This document shows, piece after piece, positions 1 to 11,682 of a stretch of 64,000 nucleotides of DNA. This stretch comes from Glandiceps talaboti (taxonomy: Eukaryota; Hemichordata; Enteropneusta; Spengelidae). The notes beneath the pieces were generated by a model. That model was not told the origin of the DNA, did not search any database, and saw only the letters and a list, made by a program, of their open reading frames with translations. Position 1 is the stretch's first letter; each line of letters opens with the position of its first letter. Location: positions 17,668,431-17,732,430 of the forward strand of contig NC_135564.1 of assembly GCF_964340395.1 (NCBI RefSeq), in the 5' to 3' direction. The translations under genes and the position numbers were made by a program.

Positions 1-662
1 ACACCCTGAACAGTACTGAATCACCTGTGGGTAAATGTACTAGTGTAGCTGTACTTGTAATATCGTACACCCTGAACAGTATTGAATCACCTGTGGGTAA
101 ATGTACTTGTGTAGCTGTACTTGTAATATCGTACACCCTGAACAGTACTGAATCACCTGTGGGTAAATGTATGTGTGTAGCTGTACTTGTAATATCGTAC
201 ACCCTGAACAGTACTGAATCACCTGTGGATAAATGTACTTGTGTAGCTGTACTTGTAATATTGTACACCCTGAACAGTACTGAATCACCTGTGGGTAAAT
301 GTATGTGTGTAGCTGTACTCATAATATGGTACACCCTGAACAGTACTGAATCACATGTGGGTAAATGTACTAGTGTAGTTGTACTCGTAATATCGTACAC
401 CCTGAACAGTACTGAATCACATGTGGATAAATGTACTTGTGTAGCTGTACTTGTAATATCATACAACCTGAACAGTACTGAATCACATGTGGATAAATGT
501 ACTTGTGTAGCTGTACTTGTAATATCATACAACCTGAACAGTACTGAATCACATGTGGATAAATGTATGTGTGTAGCTGTACTCGTAATATCATACAACC
601 TGAACAGTACTGAATCACATGTGGGTAAATGTACTTGTGTAGCTGTACTCATAATATCGTAC
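1..662. repeat. 66-bp minisatellite (about 10 copies)
   Basis: A tandem array with a 66-base period runs from the window edge to about 662. Each unit contains CTGAACAGTACTGAATCAC and GTAGCTGTACTTGTAATATC, and units differ at a few sites. Because 66 is a multiple of 3, long open frames appear on both strands; these are a by-product of the period, not genes. It lies in the intron before exon 817-994. Confidence 0.95.
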
Positions 663-664
663 AA

Positions 665-760
665 TAAATCTCATCCAATTGAGTTTTGGGTCCGCGCTCA
701 AAAATGTGATTTCATGATTTCAACATGTTGCTGTGCAACTTATGGATATGATCAACTCAT
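665..760. repeat. Dispersed repeat, copy 1 (related to 3440-3560)
   Basis: The stretch has the phrase TTTTGGGTCCGC followed by AAAAT, GATTTCAAC and ACTTATGGATA. The same phrases occur in the same order at about 3440-3560, also in an intron of this gene. Family unknown. Confidence 0.4.
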
Positions 761-816
761 AAGTAACACTTACATCTGCTTTTTTACTTGATCTTTTCTC
801 TTTGACTGTCAAACAG

Positions 817-1985
817 GTTGGAGACAAAGCAGAAGTACTTGTAATATCAACATGTCCATGCAACTTTACACTCCACTATGAGATTATATCTAGAAGCAAC
901 ATAGTGTTATCTGGTTCACATGATTCAACTCACCATTTGGATAAAAGAGAAGCTGAAGTGGTCACTTTCATCAATGGCCAACCAGTACAAGAAGGTAGGT
1001 TCACTGCTAGTTTTGTTATGCAATTCAAAATGTAACAATTTATTAAACATTATTACTTGAGGATTGCTGTCTTTCTGGTGCTATTTGTGGCTTTAAAAAA
1101 AGAAAAAATATCAAAGCAGTTTGAATTAGGATAACAATTTCATTGTCTGAAAGAGGTATAGATATATGTACAAGTGGTCCAGATCAAGAATGATCTCACG
1201 TAATCCTTATGGCTCTATTGATTGATAGGATAATTGTGAGAACCTGTGATTGAAACCTGAGCATTTTAATTAATGCAAATGATAGGTTATTTCTCACCAA
1301 AGTACAGGACAGCATGAGTTCCAAAGCAAAGTAGGCTGGGTATTATGCATGGTTATATAAATCTTGAAATATAACATGATTTCTGTACAATTTTTGTGTC
1401 TTCTACAACTGCAGGCACAACAGTTCCAAATGTACCAACTACACCGACAAGTGAAAACACGTGTACGACTCAGATTAATTTTGATGTGACCTATGAGATG
1501 GCTCCTATCACAAGACTACTGGTTTATTATGTCAGGGAGAATGATGAAGGTGTTGCAGATAGTATGCAGATGACTGTTACACCTAAATTTGAAAACCAGG
1601 TCAGTGTCTGATAGTAATAGATAATTATATGTTACTCGCCAATATTTTTCTTCGTTCAGCAGGAAAATACTTGTGACTAAGCAACTTGTGGTGACAAAGC
1701 CCCCTTAAGTCAGTCATATTTTCCTTGGCTGAACGAAAAAAAAATATTGGGGACTAATATCTAAATGCACACATGCTAACTACAACTGGTAAGCTCACAC
1801 ATATTAATTAATTATTAATGATTTCTACCGTTTAGATTTCAATGAGTTTATCCAAGGAGAAATTATTCCCAGGTGAGAAGGTAGATATCACTGTCAATGC
1901 TAAACCAGGTTCCTGTGTTTGTCTTGCTGCTGTTGATAAGAGTGTACACTTAATGAAACCCGGATACCAGCTGAACATGCAACAT
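817..1985 (+). other. Exons for MG4-MG6 beta-sandwich domains
   Basis: Three exons (817-994, 1415-1599, 1836-1985) encode fragment residues 1-171. They read as macroglobulin domains: [19 protein letters not shown] is the usual strand pattern of MG4/5, [12 protein letters not shown] is the A2M motif before the bait region, and [17 protein letters not shown] matches the conserved AVDKS strand of MG6. Exon phases are 0 to 1, 1 to 0 and 0 to 0. N-FT at CNFT is a possible glycosylation site. Domain numbers are assigned by comparison with A2M/C3 and may be off by one. Confidence 0.8.
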
Positions 1986-4900
1986 GTAAGTTACCAGTGT
2001 ATTGATATTTGTGAAGGTATTTGCATACTGTAGGCATAGTATAACAGAGTTAGCAGTCTAAAGAAAGAGAAAGTATGGAAAAATATTTATATATCAAATC
2101 TATAATACTGTAAACCTAGATATTTTCGGCACTAGAAATTTACATTTTCGCAGTCTTCAGCTAGTTCTCAAAGACTAATTTTCACTAATTACCAGATTGG
2201 TACATTGTGTTCATATACTGAAAAAGGCATTTTAGTCATCACTTATTTTTGCATTTTTCTTTCTAGCGAAATCAGGTTTTTAGCAGCAAATATTACCAGC
2301 TTTACAGTATGGTGCATACACACCAACCCTAACCCTTCAATCATTTTTAAATTAAATATCATATTTTGTACATGTGTTAGCCAAGATTGCTGATTTCTGA
2401 TAACCAATTTTTTGTGTTTTGTTAACCTAAAGTATTGATTTGTAAGAAAGAAATTAATTTCTGCGAGAATGAATTTTTATGGACTCTGGGGTCATACTTA
2501 GTAATGAAATTTCTACTCACAGTCAAAAAATTTCTTGAAAACAAATCCTAAATTTTGAATTCGCCTTCATGAATTTTTTTGACTCCTTAATTAATTAATT
2601 AATTAATTTATTTATCCTTGTTTACCTAGATTATTGATGAATTGGAGGAATATGATGTCAGCAACGGCAACAATGAAGATAATATTTTTGGAATGTTTTA
2701 TGAAAGGAAGAAAAGATCTCTGTTGTCATGGTTATCACAAGATGCCAAGTTTGCCTTTGTGGTAAGTCAAAGTCTATACACCAGACTACATTCTGTAAAC
2801 AACATAATATTTATAATGCACCATGTTTAGGTGACCAGAAAGACAAAAGATTACATAGTTTGGACACTAGGAGTGCTGTTCAGCAGCAACTTTTGGACCA
2901 GAAGTGAGGGTCATGATAGTACTAAGAGAGTACTGTAGGCTCCTTTGATTAAATCATTTCCCAGCGTTTCATGGCAAAAGTTGGTTGCATTCTTAATCAG
3001 TGAAAACATTCTGTCATCTTTGCTTCACATCAGTTTTAGGAACTTACAGAGTTGTTTTAGCCACATTTTGTTGACTGCCATATGATTTTAGCCCCCAGTT
3101 TACCTCATGTGGGACACCACTTCTTTCTAAAGATTGCCATATGGTGGGTAACTAGAATATCGTGTTTTCATCTGATGTAGATACTGTAGTATACTTGTAA
3201 GATGTTCATTTGATGTCTTTATTCTACTACAGGAAACCGGTTTGACTGTGATGACAGATAGTGTAATGTTGAACCACAGACAGGAGTCTACACTACATGG
3301 TGGAGCTGATCAAGTCTATACACAGCCAGGTAAACAATTCTCTTATTAGTGTGGAAAGAATGGAAAAAAATGAATTCATACTTACCAGGTTCTCACATTA
3401 GTGTTATCTTCAGTGGAGCTGTGAGGATTACATGGGACTAAAATCAAATCAAAATTGATTTTTGGGTCCGCACCCTAAAATCAGCAGCTCGAAAGCAATC
3501 ACGATTTCAACCAGTTACTGTATACTTATGGATAAATAGACCAGTGATTAATATGTACAATATACAATTTTCAGTCAATATATTGTTGGTTGTGTGAGCA
3601 AAAAAATAACACCACAGTTACAACTACTGTAGTTTTCAACTTGACAGTACTTGACACTGCCATACCTTCATGATATATAAACCCAATATTTGTTTGCTTT
3701 TTATTTTCACCAGATTATGTTCAGTCATTAAGTGGAGCAACACAGTCATATTCAAATATTCCTAAATCAGAAAGAAGGAGGAGAAGTTTCTTTCCAGAGA
3801 CCTGGATATGGCGATGTTTTAATACAAGGTATTACAATAGATCTTAATTATCAGCAGAAATGAAAACTTTTACCCAGAGAGTCAACAAAGTTTGGAAGAC
3901 GAATATCTAAGAAGATATAGTTTATTATATTTGACTCAGTATAGTTTTATGTGTATTGAAAGCCAATACATATACAAAAAACCCAGATGAACACTCAGTT
4001 CAGTTATCATGAATTTAATAACATACAAAATATGAAAATGAAACATATAAACAAAGTACTTAGTGAGTAATTTTTATTTTCAGTTCCACCAGAAAACAAG
4101 ACACTGTGAGAGTAAAAGTACCTGATACTATAACTTCGTGGATGATAGATGCAGTAACTGTATCCAGACAGTATGGTCTTGGAATAGCAGACTCAACAAG
4201 CATCAAAACATTTAAACCATTCTTTGTAGAGTTCACCATCCCATATTCTGTGGTGAGAGGAGAACAAGTCAAACTACCACTCACCATCTTCAACTACTTA
4301 GATGTTTGCATTGAGGTACGTTATTTCTCAGACATGCATGGACCGTTTTCAACCAAACCTGGCACAAATTTCAGATGATAGGTTATTTGGGTGGGTGTTG
4401 TAATTACAGCTGCCACCATAATAAGTGAAACACGAAGTCCACAGTATTGCATGCAATATTGTGTGGAAAGCATCAACTTTGAACTCTAGTTTGCTAGGTA
4501 ATTTGCTGACTAAATAATATTGGTCCCATATCAGCAAAATGGGGAGACGCCCTGTGAACAGTATGTTGAGTACTTCATCATGTAAATGTAAAAATATATC
4601 GTTCCATTGTAGACACTTGTATGACACGCTGTCTAGATCCTTAACTCATTGACTAATTTATTATCAAATCTAAAACAATTAATGTTTTGCACTTTGAAAG
4701 AAGTGAGGTTGAAGGTGAGAGCAGATCTCTCAATTTATGATCATCTACACATTGTGTGTTTTGCAGTATATGTTGAATGGTAGAATTGAACAGATTTGCT
4801 GAAGTCATGTGTACAACACAGTTACAAAGAGTTGTAAAACTTTGTACTCCACCAAAATGTTTGATGGCAAAATCCTAACTAGTCCTAGGGCTTCTGTGGG

Positions 4901-7198
4901 GATGTGAAGTTAAGATGTTAAAGGATGCATAACTTCAAAATATTGTATAACATTACAACTAGTTCTCAATAAAGATAGGCTGTTACACTTTACCATGTGT
5001 ATGTGGAACGATATTAACTAAATCACCCAGTCAGATGAATTTTCATCATAATGTGTCTGGCACATTGCATTTCAAGGAAACATTTCAGAAAAATATTTAT
5101 TGTTTCTGTGTATACAACACAAAAGTGAGTAGTGGGATTGATTTATAAGCTCTTATCGAAAATCAGATATCAGATTTCATTTTAATATATTTTATTTCTT
5201 TCAGGTACATCTATCCATTCATGTACCCTTCGGTGTCCGGTTCCTAACCCACTCGAACAGAAGAATGACCAAAAAGTTTTGTCTCCAACCTAGGGAAACT
5301 CTCGCAACATCAACCATTGTTGTTTTTGAAGAACTTGGACATAAAAATATCACAGGCAAGTTGATTTTCAAGTAATGTAGTGCTAGTCTTAAAGCAGGAG
5401 GAACTGTAGTACAAGGAAACCTGCATTGTGTAATAGGGTCAAACTCAGCATCAGCCTTCTTGCTAGACTGTAAGATACGTCACGTCTCTCTGCACACACT
5501 GATATGAGGGCGCTGTTTCATAGCACACCTCACAGACTACCTTCCTGTATACAGATTTGAGATATTTTTTATCCAACCCAGCCAGCTCTGGGTGGGTTTG
5601 AACTCAAACCACAGTGGTAAGAGACAGACAAGCTAACTGCTCAGTCACCGACAACCGTATTTTAAAAAATAATCCTAAAATGAATAAAAAGAACTTTATG
5701 TTTATTTCTTTTGATATTTATTCGTTTTTATCTATAGCTCATGCCGAAGCCCGTGAATCTGTTGACTGTTGTCAATATGGTAACTCTAAATATGATCAGT
5801 TATTATTAGCAGTGGATAAACTGTCAAGACAAATTATGGTAGAGGTAAGTATTGAAATATCTTTGGTCAGTATGTCTTTGCAGAATAGTCTCACTGTTTT
5901 ACAGATCCTCCATGAATGGAGTATATATTGTTCATGGTCCTAAGAATCAATAGGACAGTGAAATTTAGTTACTTTGGAATGATAAATTGGAAACAAGTGC
6001 AAAATTTTGATCTATCTACTGCGGACCTTGACCGCTCAATGATTAAATTATTCAGCATTAATATTGTTTTCTGATTTCTGAATCATTTCATTTCCAATTT
6101 CTAATTTCAAATTCCAACTAAATTTTACTGTCCTATCTTGGTGAATTTGGTGTTCTTTGTGTTTACACTAACGTCCATAAAAAGTCTTATACTTTCTTGG
6201 GCATAAGACTCATAGACTCAGTCATGTCTATGAACATGACATTCACCTTTCACCACTCTGTGTCTGCCTTCATTATCCACACCTGTTGGACCTGTTATGC
6301 AATATATTGATACTACAGTGCCCAAATTGGTCATTGAGGTCGCCATACTTACAGATTATACAGAGTCTGATACCATCTTGAAGAAAACCATCAAATCATA
6401 GACTTCAATAATATTAACAATTAGTTATCCTATTTTGATCTGATGAAAAGTTTCAAAATAATCTAAATGTGTTTAATGACCTTGAATATTGTATAAACTC
6501 AAATATTTATTCCAATTTATTTCAGGCTGAAGGTATACCAAGATACTATACACACAGTGTTTTCTTCTGTCCAAATGGTATGTTTCATTTTATGTTCTAT
6601 GATAGCTTGAAAACTTTTTATGTTATAATCATTACACTGGTAAGATGTGCAAGCAGATCACAGGATTCATTTGCTCACATTGTTGAAACATGCTAGATAA
6701 TACACTGCATGGTAATGACTTGCTAGAGGGAATTTGAATGTGTATGCTAGTTGTTTAAAAATAGAACATAAGAAGACGTCTGTACCAGGAAGAGTTTTGT
6801 GGTTGAGTTTGAGTTACTTCTAATAGACTTTGAATGAAAGTTTTATCAATCACTCAATACTTTGACCAAATACTATAAAAATATTTCACATCTCTGTTTG
6901 ACTGTCTGCATCCACACAATCTCAGGAGTACTTTTAACACAGATTGTGAGTCATTTTCAACAGTGACTGCAAACCAGAGATGACTATACAGCTTGGGAGT
7001 GTTAGTGCAATGATCATCAAAATATTTCATAACAGCGCAATAATGAATTGATGTCCTTGTTCTTATGGGTGTGAAAATTGCAAGCCAGTTGCAACACCAA
7101 CCACAAACCAGAAACAATAATATTAACAACCTTTCAAGATTATTAGTGCCATCAACAGCAAAATATTTTGTAACAGCACTAGAAAGACTAATGTACTA

Positions 7199-7263
<65 letters not shown>

Positions 7264-10200
7264 GGCCAATGAGCTCTTTCTTATGAGTGCCATCAGTGGC
7301 AAATTATTTTAAAATGGCACTAGCAGAAATGAATTTTCTTTATGTGTTTGTTTGACAGAGAGGATCCATATCTCCACACCTAACAACTATGAGTACCAGT
7401 ATGTGGAATTACCACCAGAAATCACCTTTTTTACATTCACTGTCAAAGCTGAAAATGATGTACATTTGGCTCTCTCAGCTTTACCTCAAGATCTTCCTGC
7501 CATGTATGAGATTGTTATTGGAGGATTTCAGAATATGGATTCTTGGCTAGCTAGATCTAAACAAGGTATGGGATTATATAACTACTAGTATCTGTGCCAA
7601 CTATGGTATTTTTAAGTTTCCGTATTAGAGGAGAGAAGTTAGATTTTATAGTGAAAATGATAATAGTCATAGTGATTTTATGTAAAAGTCCTGATGGGTC
7701 TATGGTATCCTATATTAAATATAAGGTATATTCTCCAGATTGGAGTGTGGAGTGAAGTGTCTAACCAGTAAGATGCAAAACTTGTATGTATGTATATTAT
7801 AGTCAACTAGGACAAATTTTATCCCATTGGAGCTATCATCAACCTGTCTATGCAATTTGTGGAATCATGATGGGTGAATGGTTAGAGTGGCCAGCTTTGA
7901 ATCTGCAAGTTGCAGGTTTGAGCCCTGTCATTGCTGTTTGTTTCTGAATGGCTAAAGTCCTTGGGCAAGATTTGAACCACAATTGTGCCTCATGCAGTCA
8001 ATCCAGCTGTGTAATTAGGGACCTGGTAGGATAGAGGTTGCAATGTGAATACTTTAATCCTATCAGCTTACAGAGGCTACAATGGATTGTATGCTCCCCA
8101 GGGAGTTGAGGAAGTAAATGGCCGTTGTACTGATATAGATCCGAGCCAGGGTAATAATTGTAAAACACTTTGAGCACAGAGTGGGAAAGTGCTATATAAA
8201 AACAAACTTTATTATTATTAGTGAGTATACATGTATTTATGCCCTCTGTATCATGAAGTAAGATCTTCTAAAATTAACTCCCTTAAAGCCATACATTGTA
8301 CCGTCAATGTTTACAAATGACTCATCAGTATTCTCTCTATAAAACAAAGTAAAACGAACACCGAACTGTTTAGTAATTTCTTAGCACCTCTTGATAAAAT
8401 GAAAATCACACTTTAAAGCCACTACATTTGATGATCACAAAAGAATCACCTGGCCCATGATTCTCCATGCTTTCTTTCAATCTGGCTAGTACAGAAAGTG
8501 TTACCTGTCTGTGAGCCATCTTTTTATTAGCCCCCGCCGGACGAAGTCCGGGACGGGGACTTATGGATTGGGTTCCATCTGTCCATGCGTCCGTTTTTCC
8601 ATCCGTCCGCAGCCGTTTCTTGGAGATGCCTGGACCAATTTTTTTCAAACTTGGTACAGGGGCAACATACAATGGCATACATATGCACGTCAATTTGTTT
8701 CATGATACGATCCAATATGGCCGCCTAGCAGCCATTTTGTTTGCAAATTTTCCGTCTAAAGCCATAACTCAAACTTGCTTGATCATTCAAAGTTGGTATT
8801 AGGACAGTGTTCTATGGCATATATGTGCATATTCATTGTTGTCATGATACGATCCAATATGGCTGCCTGGCAGCCATTTTGTTTGCGAATTTTCTATGTC
8901 CAAAGCCATAACTCAGACATGCTTGAACAGATCTCATTCAAAGCTGGTATTAGGACAGTGTTCTATGACATACATGTGCATATTCATTGTTGTTGTGATA
9001 CGATCCAATACGGCCGCCTGGCAGCCATTTTGTTTGTGAATTTTCCATGTCCAAAGCCATAACTCAGACATGCTTGAACAGATCTCATTCAAAGTTGGTA
9101 TAAGGACAGTGTTCTATGACATACATGTGCATACTAGTATTCATTGTTGTTGTGATACGATCCAATATGGCCGCCTGGCAGCCATTTTGTTTGCGATTTT
9201 TCTATGTCCAAAGCCATAACTCGACATGCTTGAACAGATCACATTCAAAGTTGGTATTAGGACAGTGTCCTATGACATACATGTGCATATCCATTTTCAT
9301 CGTGATATGGTCCCCCATACCTGACCAATCCTTTATTGTTGTAGGCATGTTCCATGTCCAACAAGCAGACACAACATATCTAAGTCTGTTTGATTTAGGT
9401 TCACAAGTGTTGTTGCGTGATCAGAGTAGTGATAATTCCTTAAAACCCAATCATAGCGGGGATTATGTCATTCTCAATGACTTGTTTAAAAAAATTCTGA
9501 ATATCACTATAATTGTTTCTTACCAGGTGAACATGAAGTGGATGTTAGAACCAAAAATATTTTGTCTTGGGATGAATTCAGAGCCTTCTGGATCTGTTGG
9601 GAGGATGGTAATATCCAGGTAGGTTGTAATTGATAATGAGATAACCATAAGATATATATTATTCCACAATATTTCTGTTTGTTCAACTGAGGGAAACATA
9701 TGTGACATGAGGAGTCTTGTCACTCTAAGTTGAAGTAAAGGAATAAAAAAAACCTCATGTTGCAAGTATTTTCTTGCGAAATATTCGAAAATCATATGTC
9801 TAAATATGTAAGCTTAATTTTGTTTAAAAATTGGGAAAAGGAATAGCAATTTTGAATCTTGTTTTAAACAACCCAGATCAGACACGTGCAGGGTGTGTTG
9901 TCATGACGTACAGTGACAATAGTATAAATTCAATATTTTTGCATCAAATGCATACAACTTGGCTTGTGAGTGATGTAAATGTTTAATATCCATACATAGT
10001 GTAGTAAAAAGATTATCAGATACTAACTTTGATTAAAACTATTTTGACATCTTTATTTTATCTTGTCATGTTACTAGGTTGGATATGGAAATACCCATAC
10101 TAATGAGTCAGTTTTCCTAACTTGGCAAGACGAGGAACCCTTACCAGTCATGTACATTGGTTTCTCTACTGGATGGGGATCTCTGGGAGAATTCAAAATA

Positions 10201-11648
10201 TGGAAGAAAGAAAGTGAGTAATCTGTAGTATTCCACCAATCTACAGTGACATCATTACAGAAGGTGGATAGTTAGATGTACATAAACTGATAAGTACTTT
10301 CACACTTCTATTTACATATATTAAAGCTAACCTTTTCACACCTCTCTGGTTACTCAACACCTTCAGTAAATTTGGATCATTTCTGTCAGATCCAGTTAGA
10401 CATTGAAGAACAAGTGATTTGTTCAAAACATGTCTGTTTCTCAATCAAAAGTTAAAGAAGAAAACTTGTGTATGAATCTGCATTATGTTCACCACCTCAT
10501 ATTAGTTTTGTCATTGTGAACCCAGAACTATCAACTAACTAGGAACCCAAAGTCAATCAATATTCATTTTTTAAATATTTACTTGTAACTATTTATATTG
10601 TTGGGGGGGTTTTTTGACACCAAAGTTTTTGCAATCAAAAGTGAAAAAGGGTTAAGCTATTGTGTACAGAAGATAAATGAAAAATACAAAAGAGTATTTA
10701 AGTCTGTGCATTTGTTCTGTCTCGCGTAGAGCAACAACTTCATTGGTTACCTATTAGTGCTCATATTCACTACAAAGTTTCACCTGTATGCTTCAATTCA
10801 GTTGTGAGTTCTGAACCACAATACCTCTTCATGCATCAATATACTCCACAAAGACAACTCCGCCCTTCCTCTGATTCTCATCTTCTTTGTGTTCCAAGGG
10901 TTTCCATAAAGACTTTTGGCCAGAGTCCTTTCTTTTACATCACTGAACAATCTTCCATTTGATCTCCGTCACTCCAAGTCTCTTACATCTTTTTGCCGTT
11001 CTCTCAAGACCTATCTCTTTCAAAATTAGTCTCAGCCTTCTTCAATTGCCTAGTATCCAATGTCTGTGAATCCACTTTCCCCTTAACATACAGTAATTTT
11101 CTTTCCATTTACTTACAGCACCTCGAGCCCTTCTTTACTATTGACAAAATTTTCATTATCTTTGTCCCAATTAAAGTAGGAAGTTTGTGTTTTGATTTCA
11201 GATTTGGACAGTACTTTCAGTGAAGTCTTCAACCTTGGAATACCATTAAATGTGGTACCAGGATCTGAAAGGGCTGATGCATCAATTATTGGTATGTTTA
11301 TAGTTCTAGTCACACAACTTGGCATTCTTTGTATAAAATTGAACAATGGCTTAAAAAGGTTAAAAAGTTCAGATATAAAAAAAAATATCAAAACTCAATT
11401 TAAACAGTAATTTTTTATGGGTCTAACATAAGTAGATCTGTGTCCTAAGTGATTTTTATTCTTGACAAAATTTTGTTGATATTTCAAACAAATCAAAAGT
11501 TTCCATTGAAATTTCAGTGCTTGTATATGATCAGCCAAATCATGCCATATGTACAAATTTATACGATATTGTGACAGCATGACCTTTTTTTAACATGGAG
11601 AGAAACAGACAGACAGATACACACTCATACATACATATAATACATACA

Positions 11649-11682
<34 letters not shown>

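Larger units (their letters stand above)
7359..10213 (+). other. Exons for Methyltransf_FA (FAMeT-like) domain
   Basis: Three exons (7359-7565, 9527-9618, 10078-10213; 435 bases) encode fragment residues about 467-611. The pattern fits the farnesoic acid O-methyltransferase-like domain: [16 protein letters not shown], then [45 protein letters not shown] in two exons, and [20 protein letters not shown] at the end. Despite its name this domain is not known to be catalytic in such proteins and is probably an extracellular binding module. It sits between MG7 (ending FFCPNG) and the linker [13 protein letters not shown] into the thioester domain. The module enters and leaves in phase 1. I believe CPAMD8-type proteins carry it, but could not check. 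Confidence 0.8.

Noticed and set aside
1-662. Regular repeats that might suggest a CRISPR-like array
   Set aside because: There are no unique spacers between constant repeats; the whole 66-base unit is repeated, and the genome is eukaryotic.
27-791. 254-residue open frame across the first minisatellite, with 82-residue frames on the opposite strand
   Set aside because: The repeat period (66) is a multiple of 3, so any stop-free unit gives a long frame. Peptides simply repeat, no splice or start context is seen, and the frame runs into an intron.
3233-3828. Possible C3-type anaphylatoxin domain next to the RRRR site
   Set aside because: No six-cysteine pattern; this stretch between the two basic sites has no cysteine at all.
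7865-8222. Possible functional tRNA gene at the A and B boxes
   Set aside because: The sequence does not fold as a full tRNA, and the long body and (TTA)n tail are shared with a second copy, so it is a SINE.
9116-9622. 168-residue frame running from the tandem repeats into exon 9527-9618
   Set aside because: It is a read-through of repeat units; the true exon uses another frame (phase 1 from the previous exon). Only the C1q-like part in the middle was kept as a tentative fragment.
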